The position numbers and the translations under genes were made by a program. The notes under the pieces are model-generated. The model was not told the DNA's origin. It did not search any database and saw only the letters and a list, made by a program, of their open reading frames with translations. Below, in pieces: positions 10,540-21,950 of a stretch of DNA of 64,000 nucleotides (position 1 is its first letter; each line of letters opens with the position of its first letter). Where the stretch lies: positions 19,060,039 to 19,124,038 of the forward strand of contig JAVTVX010000019.1 in NCBI GenBank assembly GCA_033439265.1. The letters run 5' to 3'. The DNA comes from Dillenia suffruticosa (Eukaryota; Streptophyta; Magnoliopsida; Dilleniales; Dilleniaceae).

Positions 10540-13500
10540 ATTAAGAGATCTTTAAACTCAAGAAATCTCTTAGATCATATTATAAAGGATCCTGTTGATG
10601 AGTCAAATCTAATATTCGAAGATTAAAAAATGAAAGATAACCAAGTGTTCATCCTACTCACAAGTTCTATAGATCAAATTCATAGAACTATGGTCATTTA
10701 CTCTCCAAACTCTAAAACTCTTTGGGATCAAATGTACAATATTTATGGGTAAGAGTCGAATTTAGGAAGAGTGTTCAAGGTAAAGAGGTGAATTGCCAAT
10801 ATCAAGAAAGATGAGAAGACGCTCTCTCAACTAATTGGCAAATATGAAGATCTTTGGAATGTGTTTAAAATTTTGAGTCCGATCACAACCGACCTCAAAA
10901 TTTTACAAAAAAGAGATGATGAAGACAAGTACTTTGAACTCCTCATTTCTCTTGGAGAGCAATTCGCACATGTTCGTCAATAAATCCTTCGAATGAAGGA
11001 TTTTTCTTCCTATCAAGAAGTGAGATCTATGATCCAATGAGCAGAAACAAGTATGAATCTTGAGAATGCTTGCCAATCCAAAGTAAAAGGGTATGATTTC
11101 AATTCAACTACAGAAGGGCAAGTGACCAACAAGGTGCAGCACATGGCCAAAAAGGTATGTGCTTACTACAAAAAACCTAATCATTCATAAAAAAAATATT
11201 GGTTCCTTCATCCTCACCTAAAACCTGAGCACTTGAAAAGAAAGGGACAAGTCTCCTCAAATACGACCCAAAGTGCAGCACTTGAGTCAACAATTGAAAA
11301 TATCGTTTCAAAAGTATTGCTCAAGCAAATAACGACCAATCTAGATATTTGCTTAAACTCAACTTTAAATTTTCAAGATTGGTTAGTAGATTCTGGTTGC
11401 GATCATCATATGGTTAGAAACAAAAAGAAATTAAAAAAACTAAAATCTATTTTAAATCATAAGACAGTCAATGTTGCTAATGGGAATAATTTAAATGTAA
11501 GAGAATTCGAAAAAATTGATATTTTTGGAAAAAAACTCTAATATTTTATATGTTTCCGAATTTTCATTTAATCTTATGTTTATTAGTCAAATTACTAAAT
11601 ATCAAAATTGTAAAGTTATATTTGATCCTGACGCTGTTGTTTTTCAGGATATCAAAACAAACCAAGTGATTAGTAGGGGATTCAGGAGAAACAATCTATA
11701 TTTTTTGAAACAAGATAATCATGTACACATGGTATATCAAGGAGAAAATTACATTTTGTGGCATGCTAAATTAGGATATCCTAATAAACAAGTTTTGAAA
11801 TATCTATTTTCAACAAAAAATTGTGAAGATAGATATTGTGAAATTTATATTTTTGGAGAAAAAAACTCGAATGTATTATCCGATTTCGGAAACAATTTAT
11901 AAAAATGCTTTTAATTTTGTATATTCTGATATTTGGACATCTCTTGTAGTATCTAGACGAGATTTTAAATATTTTATATTTTTTATTAATCACAAAACTA
12001 GATACACATTAGCATATATACTCACTTCAAAAGCACAATCATTCGAAACATTTAAAAATTTCTACAATTATATCACTAAACAATACAATGTAAACATAAA
12101 AATATTAAGAACTGACAATGGGGGATATATATGAATCATACATTCATAACTTTTCTAGAAGAAAATAGAATAATCTACCAAATCTCATATCCATATACCC
12201 CCAACAAAATGGAATAACCGAAAGGAAAAATCGACATTTACTTGAGATAGCAAGAACAATCATGTTCTATGTTAACATGCCTAAAATTTTTTAGAGCGAT
12301 ATAATTAGTACTGCCACTCACCTAATTAATCGCTTACCCACTAGGATACTCCAAAAAAAATCTCCCTTAGAAGTCCTCACTAAAACTAAACAAAATATTA
12401 CTCACTTAAAAGTGTTTGGATGCATATGCTATGTACATATACCAGAACAATTTAGAAATAAATTAGATAAAAAAGGGAGACGATGTGTCTTCATAGGATA
12501 TGAGTCATTTCAAAAGGGTTATATATGTTATGATTCTATGACTAACAAAACATATACATCAAAAGATGTGATATTTGTAGAAAATGTGTTCTATTTTACA
12601 GATATAAGTGAAACAAGAATACCACAAAAAGAAGATCTACAAGTTTTCTTGTTAACTCCAAAAGAAATTAGCAATCTCTCTTGCCAATCTAATGAAGAGG
12701 AAAATCTAGAACAATAGCAAGAGAGAGGATCACCAGAAAATTCTGAGCAAAGGGAAGATAGAAGCTCCTTCAAAACTGAAGAAAGTAGGGAGTAAGGGGG
12801 AGACAAAACCCAAGAAGACTTACTTCATTCCGAAGTAAAGAAGAGTTCAACAATTCACTATCATCACCACCACCACTCAGAAGGTCAACAAGGCTAAGAT
12901 TTCCTCCATCAAGATGGGAACACTACATCTTTAAGATCACATCTTATCCTATTGCTGACTATTATACTACCACTAATGTTTTCTCAAGTCACCAAGTATT
13001 CTTGAGTGGCATTGATCAAATACAGGAGCCTAGAAATTTCAATGAAGCCAATGATCACCCAGAATGGAGGAAAACAATGAAAGAAGAGCTAGATACTCTC
13101 ACAAAGAACAAGACTTGGGAAATAACGACTCTCCCAAGAGAAAAGAAAGTAGTTTGATGCAAATGGGTTTATAAGATCAAATATAAAAGTGACGGTTCAA
13201 TTGATCGCTATAAGGCTAGACTTGTAGCTAAAGGGTTTACCCAGACTTACGGAGTGTATTATACGAAGACCTTTGCACCTGTATCAAAAATGAACACTAT
13301 AAGAAGATCCCTTATAGTGTGAGTCAAATCATATGCTGTAAGTCAAATCAGTCGGTACATGCATATGCTGTGAGTTAAATCATTCGGTATATGCATGCTC
13401 CTAAAGTGTGTCATCGGAAGGCAGCTGGAAGGATTCTTAGGTATCTTAAAGGGTCTCCCGGGAGAGAAATATGCATGAAAAATAATCAAAGTTCAGAAAT

Positions 13501-13970
13501 AATGGGCTATTGTGATGCGGATTGAGTCGGAGATTCAATGGATAGAAAATCCACCACAGGTTATTGCATATTTGTTGGTGGGAATCTCATATTTTGGAAG
13601 AGCAAGAAACAATCTGTAGTTTCAAGATCAAGTATAGAGTCAGAGTACAGAGCCATGATAGTAGCAACCAGCGAGATCATTTGGCTAAAAGCTCAGTTGA
13701 AAAATTTGGATTTCTGGTCAATTCTCTTGTCAAACTCTTTTGTGACAATCAATATACTATTCATATTGTTTATAATCTTGTCTTTCATGAGAGAATAAAA
13801 CATATTGAAGTCGATTGCCATTTCGTTTGTCAAAAGATTGAAAACAAGACCATAGTCACTCCTTACGTGAAGAGTAATGAGCAGCTTGTTGATATTTTTA
13901 TTAAGGGAACTACGACAAGTCACATACAAAAAATTCTCAGCAAATTAGGCTCCATAAATATCTATTAACC
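10540..13970 (+). pseudogene. Copia gag-pol polyprotein remnant
   Basis: Translated pieces in broken frames show recognisable domains in copia order. Gag has a degenerate zinc knuckle (CAYYKKPNHS, about 11155). The protease motif is LVDSGCDHH (about 11384-11410). The pre-integrase motif is LWHAKLGYPN (about 11757). Integrase has SDIW, RTDNG and NGITERKN segments (about 11930, 12107 and 12205). The reverse-transcriptase start reads WRKTMKEELD to [11 protein letters not shown] to TFAPVSKM (about 13065-13295). After that the catalytic part is lost and about 90 bp of short repeats follow. RNase H resumes with [22 protein letters not shown] and [10 protein letters not shown] (about 13430-13660). 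Stops interrupt gag, integrase and reverse transcriptase. Confidence 0.9.
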
Positions 13971-13985
13971 AAGTTTGAGGGGGAG

Positions 13986-14567
13986 TGTTAAAATAAATTT
14001 AAATGACAATATTGATTAATTTAATCAATCATTATGATTGATTTAGTCAATTATCAATCATTCAACTATAATAATTGATTTAATCAATTATTATGATTGA
14101 ACTAATCATTACAATTAATTTAGTCAATTATATATATTTGGTTAGCTTAATCAATTATTAAAATTGATTTACTCAACCATTATATATTTGGTTGATTTAT
14201 TTAATGATTGATTTATTCAATCATTATAAATTTTAAAAATTGACTTTATTTTCCTTTTTACCAATTTTATTGTGATTCTTTTTCTTTTCTCTGATAACTA
14301 GTTTCTTTGTATAAATAGGACCCCTCTCCACACTTTGTAATTAAGAAAGTGGAGATAATTTTCTCTCTTGTAATTAGTTTTCTCTCTTCTCTTGTAATTT
14401 TTTTAGTAATCAATATTATTTTCTTCATTCTTTTTTCTTATTTTTCGTATTCTTGACATTATACTTTTAATTTTATCTTAATATAATTCTCCTAGATAAA
14501 AGTGATTCTAGATTATACGTCTAAAAACAAACGAGAAATTTAATACTGAGATGAAAATTTTCCAACA
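13986..14567 (+). repeat. 3' LTR of the copia element in A2
   Basis: It begins TGTTAAAATAAATT directly after the tract TTTGAGGGGGAG and ends TTTTCCAACA. The second copy of the target duplication (TCCACC) and the interrupted A2 frame follow. It is 582 bp against 583 bp for the 5' LTR. Confidence 0.93.
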
Positions 14568-14766
14568 TCCACCAATTATGGCACTGCAACAAAGAGGATC
14601 GAGAGATGACATTCAAAAGGATGAATTGAAAGGCAAAGTATCCAGTGGTGAGATAATAGCCCTTCTTCTCAATATTATTGACTCGCTTCTCTTGCCGCTG
14701 GTTTATAGAGGTAAAATCTTGGTCTTGTTGTCTGAGAACGTTGACGGATGCTGCTGCAACCTCCAT
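14568..14766 (-). pseudogene. Gene A2, N-terminal part, cut off by a copia insertion
   Basis: It starts with ATGGAGG and encodes the N-terminal domain of the small membrane protein, with the motif TSINQRQEKRV and the first hydrophobic segment. It breaks at the tryptophan pair where the retrotransposon entered. B2 differs at only a few residues (for example Q13 against R13, Y37 against H37). The remaining coding part is at 9488-9825. Confidence 0.85.
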
Positions 14767-15480
14767 CAATCGACCCTTGCTCGGATTTCTCTTTTTATAT
14801 GATGAAATCTAACACAATATACACAAACAATAGAAATGGAAACAGATAAGATGATCTAAAGAAATCTGAGGACGAAATCACATAATAGGCCGGTTTGATG
14901 ACAACTGAAAGAAGGCGACAGATGGCCCTTTTTCTTTTGGACTTTACCCAAAAGATTCCATTCTTAACCATCAAGAGATTCCATTCTTAACCATGAATAC
15001 TTTCAGACACAACACATCTAATATGCACATATAAAGCATCATGCTTATCAAAGAACCTTTTTTTATTTCTAAAGCAATAAACTTATTTAGAAGAAAAGAA
15101 GCATCTGAGAAAAATCTGAGCAGATAAAGAGAAACAACAACCAATCAAACAAGGGCAACAAGCACAAGAATAGAATTCAGCAAAACCAAAGCAAACAACT
15201 CCCCGACAATTCCAAACAAACTGCAACTGGAAAATGAAAGCAAACACCAATCCCAGAGGAAAAGGAAGAAAATTGGACACAACAAACCAAACCACCATGC
15301 CAAGGGAATAAAAAAAGGATAGCAGAAGAAAACAATGAGACCCAGACATCCAGAAAACAAAGGAAGGAAATTTTTAGTTCTGCAGATATCAGCTCCCACG
15401 TGTAGAGTTTGGTCCACACTACGGAAGAAAATATTACCAACAGAAACTAACCATACAGGGAAGCCAAGTCTCACCTTAGT
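14767..15480. other. Upstream region of A2, shared with B (24440-25144)
   Basis: This is the probable 5' leader and promoter side of A2 (minus strand). On that strand, acceptor-like sites TATTGTGTTAG and TTATCTGCTCAG occur, so the leader may be spliced as in A1. Long hydrophobic minus-strand ORFs (15083-15474) are present in both units. They come from a T-rich strand, change length between copies and show no domain, so I do not call them genes. Confidence 0.45.
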
Positions 15481-16483
15481 TTCATAGTGGTTGCATGATA
15501 TGGCTAGTTTCCTTTTTGCATTTCTTTTTCTTTTTGAGAGGAGAGAAAAAGAAGAATGATTTATTTACAGGTTTACCAAGCTAATAATTGCCAACTTTTC
15601 TAATCTTCCCCGCCCCAGTGCCATCACTCACCAGTTTTCCACTCTCCTAGATAATCTTTCCTTGTCCATTAAAATGACAGGCCACCTTTTATCTCTCCCT
15701 GGTTTTTGATTCTTCAGCACTTTCACTTCCACAAAAGGACTACCCCTAAGTTCCTGATTGTGGGTTGATAGGTTCCAAAAGAGCCATATAAGTTGATATA
15801 ATCTCCAGCTGCATACAAACTATGACCTTCCACCATAGATCTAACATGCAAATAAAGATTAATTATGGCCATTCATGATAAGCAAATGAATATCAACAAT
15901 TACCATCTAAAGATTTACTATAGCTAGAGAAGCACCTAATAGCATTATGAATTAAAAATCACCGACACAAATAAGGACAGAGCCCATATAATTAATATCA
16001 CATATTCACATCAGGATTAGATAACCATTCTGATTGCCATTATTGTTCCTCTTGTGAAAGATCAGACAAGGATCTTACTTTGAAAATTGTTTAACCACTC
16101 CATTATCATGCTAGAGACAAAGAAAGACATAACAACGTATGCTCTGGCAACAATTATTTGTTATATGACAGATGAAGAACTCATAAAAGCTTGACTAGAG
16201 ATGGGCAAATGGGGACCGTACAACAAAATTAGTTTAAAACAAGTAGAAAAATAAAATTTCTCTGCCTCTGGGCCATGAGACGATGCTTATATCAGCATAC
16301 TATATGGAAATGGAACAAAAGAAAGACATGTAAACTACAACCAGTTAATTAATTTTATCATGCATCTACAAGGTCAAAGAAGAAGAGATGGAAACAGACA
16401 CTATACGTAAGGACATGATGTGGAACAAGTTTTCGATAATTATTGGGCTATGCGAGATTGGTCCAAGAAAGAGAAAAGAAACC
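15481..16483. other. Shared non-coding DNA (matches 28623-29636), no gene confirmed
   Basis: The stretch aligns to unit B throughout. A minus-strand stretch around 15740-15850 reads in one frame as MVEGHSLYAAGDYINLYGS and has a same-frame counterpart near 28890-29000 with three substitutions. It is under 40 codons and unrecognised, so it is not annotated as a CDS. Confidence 0.4.
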
Positions 16484-16779
16484 GTTAATTTATTTTTAGT
16501 TAGTTTTCTAATTTTTATAAATTTCCTAATTTTTTTGATTTCCTAAATTTCTCAAATTTTCTTGTTTCCAAATTTCTTTAATTTTCTAATTTTTTTCTAA
16601 TTTCCTAGTTTTTATAGTTCTCTAATTTTTAGGGTTTGTATTCACTATAAATACTTGTAATATTTCATTATTTGGAATACATCAATAATAATATTTTTTT
16701 TGTAATAATCATTTTCTTTTGAAAGTTCTAGAGTTTTGTCTCTTTACAAACCCTATTGTTTTCCCTTTTATCTCTCACG
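16484..16779 (+). repeat. LTR-like promoter block, copy B
   Basis: It opens with GTTAATTTATTTTTAGTTAG and a run of imperfect 11-14-base TTTCCTAATTTTT units (about 16500-16620). The TATA-like CACTATAAATAC and the CTCTCACGTG end follow. It is the same block as at 1-170 and 29637-29959. Confidence 0.6.
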
Positions 16780-17440
16780 TGTTAGGACATGCATGGAAGA
16801 GCATGTAGACGCACGTACGTATGTCCAATTTGATTATTAATTTAACTAAGAAACTCAAACCTGTAATTTACTTCCAACTTAGAGGGTTCTTATAAGTTCG
16901 CAACGACAGATATATTACATATATATCATTAAATAATTAAATTTATTACATATATATATTTTTTATTTTTTTTCAAAATAACATATACTTTTAAATATAA
17001 AATGCATTTAATTTTAAATAAATTATTAAAACATAAAATGAGTATCATGGGAGGACCGGCAGAGATCATTACTAACCTAGCCAATGGTAATAAGAATCCT
17101 ACCATCTCAATAGGAATTATAGTGATAGATTTATCTTGTTAATAGTATTTATACTTGAAATTTTAATATATATTTATTTGATAAAGTTTATTTTTTACAT
17201 AAAAAGAGTAGAAAAATTTAAGAATAATTATTAACGCCAATCGGTATATTGAGATATATGTTTTGAAATTTATAATTTAATTTATTGAACTATTATGTCA
17301 TTAATTTAATTATTATATTTTTATTATTTTAAAATATAAAAATATATAAATGCTATTTTTTAAATATAAAAATTCAATCACAATATTTATAAAAAATAAT
17401 ATAATTATATAAACCCATAAATATGATAGTCGGTTGTCTC

Positions 17441-17443
<3 letters not shown>
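16780..17443. other. AT-rich block upstream of B1
   Basis: At about 16906 the sequence jumps from the equivalent of unit A position 313 to the equivalent of 3516, a 3.2-kb difference. After that it follows unit A closely. No gene is visible. Confidence 0.5.

Positions 17444-17487
<44 letters not shown>
17444..17487 (+). repeat. (CT)n microsatellite, unit B only
   Basis: About 22 CT units. Unit A has only CCATCTCC at the matching place. The expanded repeat directly abuts a partial R1 repeat, so both may mark one insertion. Confidence 0.95.
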
Positions 17488-17488
<1 letters not shown>

Positions 17489-17494
17489 ATATAA

Positions 17495-17630
17495 TAACAA
17501 AGTTATAATAACTATATAAGAGTTTTGTGCAAACCTGTAGGTCGACCTACGGTTTATATGGGTTGACTACATAAATCGTTCAATTTATGAACTGATCCGT
17601 GAATTGTTCCGGATTCAATAACCATGAATT
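17495..17630 (+). repeat. Dispersed repeat R1, partial copy 2
   Basis: It shares the ATAATAACTATA, GTTGACTACATAAAT and TTCAATTTATGAA landmarks with 1613-1955 but is shortened. It is absent from unit A at the matching site. It sits about 190 bases upstream of the B1 candidate TATA box. Confidence 0.55.
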
Positions 17631-17816
17631 AAGTATGTGTCAGTGAGCCCCGGGGTCATTAAAAACTCAACCGACCATTTTGACCCTTGAGGCGGCCCCA
17701 GTGGAGGTCGAATCTTCAACCATGCTCAAATGTCGTCATTCGGCGGAGACCGGCATCACCTTCACCAACGGAATGGGCCCGCGAGGTAGAAAAGCGACTG
17801 CGTGGGCAAAGGTAAA

Positions 17817-17826
17817 CTATATACTC
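17817..17826 (+). promoter_or_regulatory. Candidate TATA box of gene B1
   Basis: CTATATACTC lies in the same context as in unit A, followed by a CT-rich leader at about 17907-17927. The upstream flank differs from A1 by the microsatellite and R1 insertion, so promoter strength could differ between the copies. Confidence 0.45.
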
Positions 17827-20330
17827 TACCTCGCCTTTACCCAAAAGAGCAAAGCTTATCACCAATAATCAAAAGGCAGAAGCTTCCGTCATACTCTTTT
17901 CTGTCTATCTCTCTCTCTCTCTCTCTCGGGATATCTTCTGATCAGGTGCTTGACTAGCCCTAGTCTGCTTCTCTTTGTTTCTATTTCCAATTTTTTGTTA
18001 TTTTCTTTCGCTTTTTTATGTTTTCTTTGAGGTCGGATATCGTTAATCGCATTTGTCTCTCCGTTATTGCACACAGGTTGATCAGTGTGTTTTCTACAAT
18101 CCGTGTCTGTCATTTGGCATTCGAATCTCCTTAAACAGATTAACTAATATACATAGATGGTTGTAAGTGAATTAATCCATCGCATTTTTTTCGTCGGTGT
18201 TTGTGCAGATAAAAGAAATTTGATATTAGGGTTCTGAAAATAAATATTTAGGATTGTAAAATGTCAAATTAAATATAACTGATTTTTGAGAAGTAGTATA
18301 GACCCACTATTTTGTTTTTGTTTTTACTTTTATTTTTTGGGGGGTTGGATTAAGGGTTGTGTGTTTGTGATATTAGCCTTAAGTTCTGGGTATCTAATCA
18401 CATTTATAAGGGTTTGCTCCATATAAAGAAAACATAGAATCGACATATGGAATTCACCGTTTTTCACTACCTTGACCATTAGGACATTGGGCAGTTAGGA
18501 ATGAGTGTTAGCTTGAAGGAGCTTCAAAACGACGTCTTGTTTTTAGTACATGGTCAAAACTTAGGTTAGTAGATTTCATCAGTGCTTCACGGATTGTCTT
18601 GTTTTAATTTGTGTTATTTATTGAATTAATATCATTTTGATGGAGAAAGTCCGATTGGTGCGTTCTCAAAAGTAGTCTTTTAAGTTAAGGTTTGATAGGT
18701 CCTCTACTTGGTGTTGCTGCTGGCAATTGCAATGCAGAATTGCTGCATATATATTCTTCGTCCTAACGTTGATAGTATTATAATGACATTGGTGGCACCC
18801 TGTCTTACTAAATTTGCATGTAAGTGGGTGTAGTTAGTTGTTAAGTTGCTTCAGTAGTGGTATTATTCGCAGAGTCTTGATATATATACTAAGAACTTGT
18901 TTTATTTGCTGTCTTTTTCTTCTTTCGGCTATTGTGTCTCACCCTCACAATATTATAGCTTATTGCTGTCTTTTTCTTCTTTCGGCTATCGCATCTCACC
19001 CTCAAAATATTATAGTTTATCCGAATTATTTTTTAGTCTTCTATAGTATTTCTTATCCAGTGTGGCAAACATTTTTGTTAGCATTTATGATTTAATCAAG
19101 TTGCCTTTCATTTCATTCAGATGAGTTTGCTATGCGAGTTTAATATCAGTCATTTGTATAATCTTTATACAGAGTGGAACTATTGTGTATATTTTTTGTT
19201 TGTATACTCTGTTTTTCTTTCTCATTTACTTGGAAGTTGTTGATTAGACTCAACTGCAAGTGTACCCATTTTTATTTTTTTGTATGAGAGTGAGCTTACA
19301 ATTTACTCTGCAGATCTCGTCTTTTTCGAGCTTGTTGTGCCTGTTCATCACTAAAAGCATATGGACTGATTGCTAGAGGTGAAGCCAAGGAGGGTTCAGA
19401 CATGCTATACGTATTAAATTTTCTAAATCCGTTAACAACTACTTTTCCTCTATGTGGTCAAAGTGCGTGACTGAATAATTAATAATTATATGCTGGGATA
19501 GACTAGTTGACTCGTAGATGGGGCTCATACTTGGCATCATGAGGATTGTAATAATCTATGTTCAAAGTCGTGGTATCAAGTTATTCTTCTCGTTAATGGG
19601 TTGACTTTTTTGAGCACGTATATATAGCTGTGTCATTATTTGATCTAGCAAAGTATGGTGCAAAGAATACCAAAAGGTTATGGTGCGAATGTTTTCTCAT
19701 ATGGGCCGGCTTTAGGAAGCTTCACTCTCCACCTTTGTGTCAAGCTCTTTTTCCCTCTTTTTTATTTAGTAGTTCACAATATTCCTGTCCTTGTCACAAC
19801 AGATTTTGTTTTGTTCTCTTTTTGTGTTTTGCATCTATACAACTGCTATGTTGTTGCATATGCTTTGGATGTGTTTGAACTGTACCACACTTTTGGTGTT
19901 AAGGTTAAAAGAACAGTAAAAGTAGAATATGATAGAATTTAGACTAGTTTGTTGGCCAAAGTGCCAACACCAACAGGGACTATCAATTATGATGATGGTA
20001 ATGACTGTAATTATATGCTGTATTGACAACAAATAGATTGGGCAAATCAACATGCTTTACTAGTCATTCATGATTGCTTGAACAATTGAACTTCTGTTGA
20101 AAACGTATAGATTGAGCAAATGAACATACTTTGCTACACATTCACGATTGTTTGAAAAACTGAACTTCTGTTATTGTGTATTATGGGTTCTCATGATTTC
20201 TTCCCCTGCTCTTTTTATAGTTCATCCTGCGTCATTTGCCTTTAGTTTTGATACTATGATTTGCATTTTCTTTAAGCAGTTTTTCTCCAAGAAAGGCAAC
20301 AAAGGATAGTGTTTACGTTCATTTGAAGCA
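17827..20330 (+). other. Probable spliced 5' leader of gene B1
   Basis: It is collinear with 4261-6770 at about 98-99% by eye and keeps the same acceptor-like sites and the 57-bp duplication at 18908-19021. Small indels (for example near 19460 and 19690) change every short ORF here. That supports a non-coding role. Confidence 0.4.
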
Positions 20331-20843
20331 ATGGTGAGAGTGATTGATCAACTCAGGGAGCGGCAACAAGCATTGACGTCATTAATCGACAAACAGCAAA
20401 AGCGAGTCCATGCTCAGTTTGAAAGAACTTATCGTCATGTTTCATTCTTCCTAATCTTCCAGAGCTTGATTTTCTTTTCCATCACCCGATCGACTACTCT
20501 CACATGTAGACTCTGGTGGGTGCCATTTGGAATTTCCCTCTTGAACTCTCTTTTTCACATATTGATCCTCCCATTTATCCTCGATCAACATGCAAAAGCT
20601 AAATACCAACTTAAAGTGATCCATGAGGAGTATGAGCTTGTTGGACGAAGGATTTCTGAGATTCTAGAAGGTCAAGAGAACTTGGATGAGCGAGAAGGTG
20701 TTCAACCAACACTGAACAGAGATCATCAAGCAATGTGGTACAGGGAGTTATTCTCCATCATCGTAATGGTTTGTGTGGTGGTTGCCTCAGCTTTGATGCT
20801 GTATGCATGTTGTTCAATTCCCTGCAGGGTGGATGGATCGTGA
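20331..20843 (+). CDS. Small three-helix membrane protein of unknown function, copy B1
   Basis: The 170-residue ORF is identical to A1 (6771-7283) at every base I compared, so all motif positions are the same: KQQKRV at 21-26, hydrophobic segments near 37-52, 61-84 and 139-161, WWVPF at 62-66, YQL at 92-94, and LMLYAC before the Cys-containing end. The start codon lies in the same GAAGCAATGG context after a TTTAAGCAG acceptor. Downstream it converges on B2, with an inverted decayed copy of its own family in between. A1 and B1 would give the same protein, so any difference between them lies in regulation. Function is unknown. Confidence 0.8.
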   Translation: MVRVIDQLRERQQALTSLIDKQQKRVHAQFERTYRHVSFFLIFQSLIFFSITRSTTLTCRLWWVPFGISLLNSLFHILILPFILDQHAKAKYQLKVIHEEYELVGRRISEILEGQENLDEREGVQPTLNRDHQAMWYRELFSIIVMVCVVVASALMLYACCSIPCRVDGS

Positions 20844-21950
20844 GCACCATACATCTGATGAGGGCATGAATTATTGGGAGATGTGGCGTATGTGTATTAT
20901 GTAACTCTTTGTTTGCTTCATCCTTATGCGCCTCGGTGTTACTAAGACTATTTTCTGGTGCTGAATAAATACATGCACTACCTCTGGACTGAAGATCTCC
21001 GTTACAGAAATATGTTTGAGTTTCCAGTTTGAAAGTTGGGCAACATTGGTTTGGTAGTGTTCTAATGTATCTTGGCTCAATGTTTCCCAGGGTTGTCATT
21101 TTTCGATAAAAGCTACAGGTTTTGGCTCGGGTTGAGCGGGTTAAATAATTGAATAGGGCATGGATGAATACCTTGGGCATGTTAGGCATGTTATATTTTG
21201 CTTACGAGCGACTTAAAGTGTCCCACTGCGGGACCTATATGACTTAACTGTGGTACTCTCCTTTCAAATCAAGGTCTCTTTTCTTCCATGTAGACCTAAC
21301 TACTAGTCCGGTTCGTACCGGAAACAGGAAGCTAACCGGTCAAAACCAAAACTGTAACCAGGGTGAATGGTTCGATTCCTCCTTTCTTGAATTGGAGTCG
21401 CACCCATTAGGGCTCTAACTCCCAGTTGGGGTCATCATCATGATCTTGTCCAAGATAAATTCTTTATCTTAATGGTTTCATTCTTTTCATATAAATTAGA
21501 AGCAGCGGGATTTTGGTAAATTTCAGATAAACCTGAGATTTTGAATCCATTACTTTGAGGTTCAAAAATCATCAATTCATTATTTTTTTTCCTTTTTTCT
21601 TTGGAAAGAGTGGTCAATGTCATTTCTATGCCAATTTTAAATAATTTTTATTAAATTTAATATCCTAATCTCAATATAAAATCTCAATAAATTTGAATTC
21701 AAAATTTTACATGAGTAGCAGAGAAGGTTTTATGAAAAGCCTCCCTCAGCTTTCTTTTCGGTGAAGAAAGAAACATCGGTGAATATTTTTTTGTATTTTT
21801 TGTTTTTTTTTTTGGTATATATATATATATATATATTTTAACTCAGTTTTCACAAAGCGGCACCCGTACAGGCGCGCACACAAAAGAAAAGAAAAGTCTT
21901 TTCTTTAGCATTTATTGTCAATCTCTATATTTTTGCTTTTCTATTTTTTT
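20844..21950. other. Shared non-coding DNA downstream of B1
   Basis: It is identical to unit A but for one base up to about 21590, then diverges by small indels. It contains the AATAAA at 20964-20969 and a (TA)n run at about 21817-21834. Confidence 0.5.
20964..20969 (+). terminator. Candidate polyadenylation signal of B1
   Basis: AATAAA lies about 120 bases after the stop codon, in the same place as in unit A. Confidence 0.4.

Larger units (their letters stand above)
9826..14567 (+). mobile_element. Ty1/copia LTR retrotransposon inserted in gene A2, degenerate and internally deleted
   Basis: A 4742-bp element has two LTRs (9826-10408 and 13986-14567) flanked by the target duplication TCCAC(C), at 9820-9825 and 14568-14573. 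A primer-binding site follows the 5' LTR and a G-rich polypurine tract (GAGGGGGAG) precedes the 3' LTR. Domain order is copia type: gag, protease, integrase, reverse transcriptase, RNase H. Many stops and frameshifts are present. The reverse-transcriptase core is missing between about 13300 and 13400, so the element cannot be autonomous. Unit B lacks it at the matching site (about 24240), which gives the empty target site. Confidence 0.95.
1..16609 (+). repeat. Tandem segmental duplication, unit A
   Basis: Unit A matches unit B (16610-29789) over most of its length. Matching blocks are 3516-4075, 4076-8390, 8690-9825, 14568-15475 and 15476-16609. Differences are large indels. A alone has 314-3515 and the copia element at 9826-14567. 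B alone has 17444-17630, 21951-23110 and 25145-28622. Phase was set on the motif TAGGGTTTGT (A 21, B 16630, C 29810). The left end of the unit lies outside the window. Confidence 0.92.

Noticed and set aside
15083..15474. Long hydrophobic minus-strand ORFs, also at 24795-25120
   Set aside because: The hydrophobic bias comes from a T-rich strand. Frames change length between units and no family motif is present.
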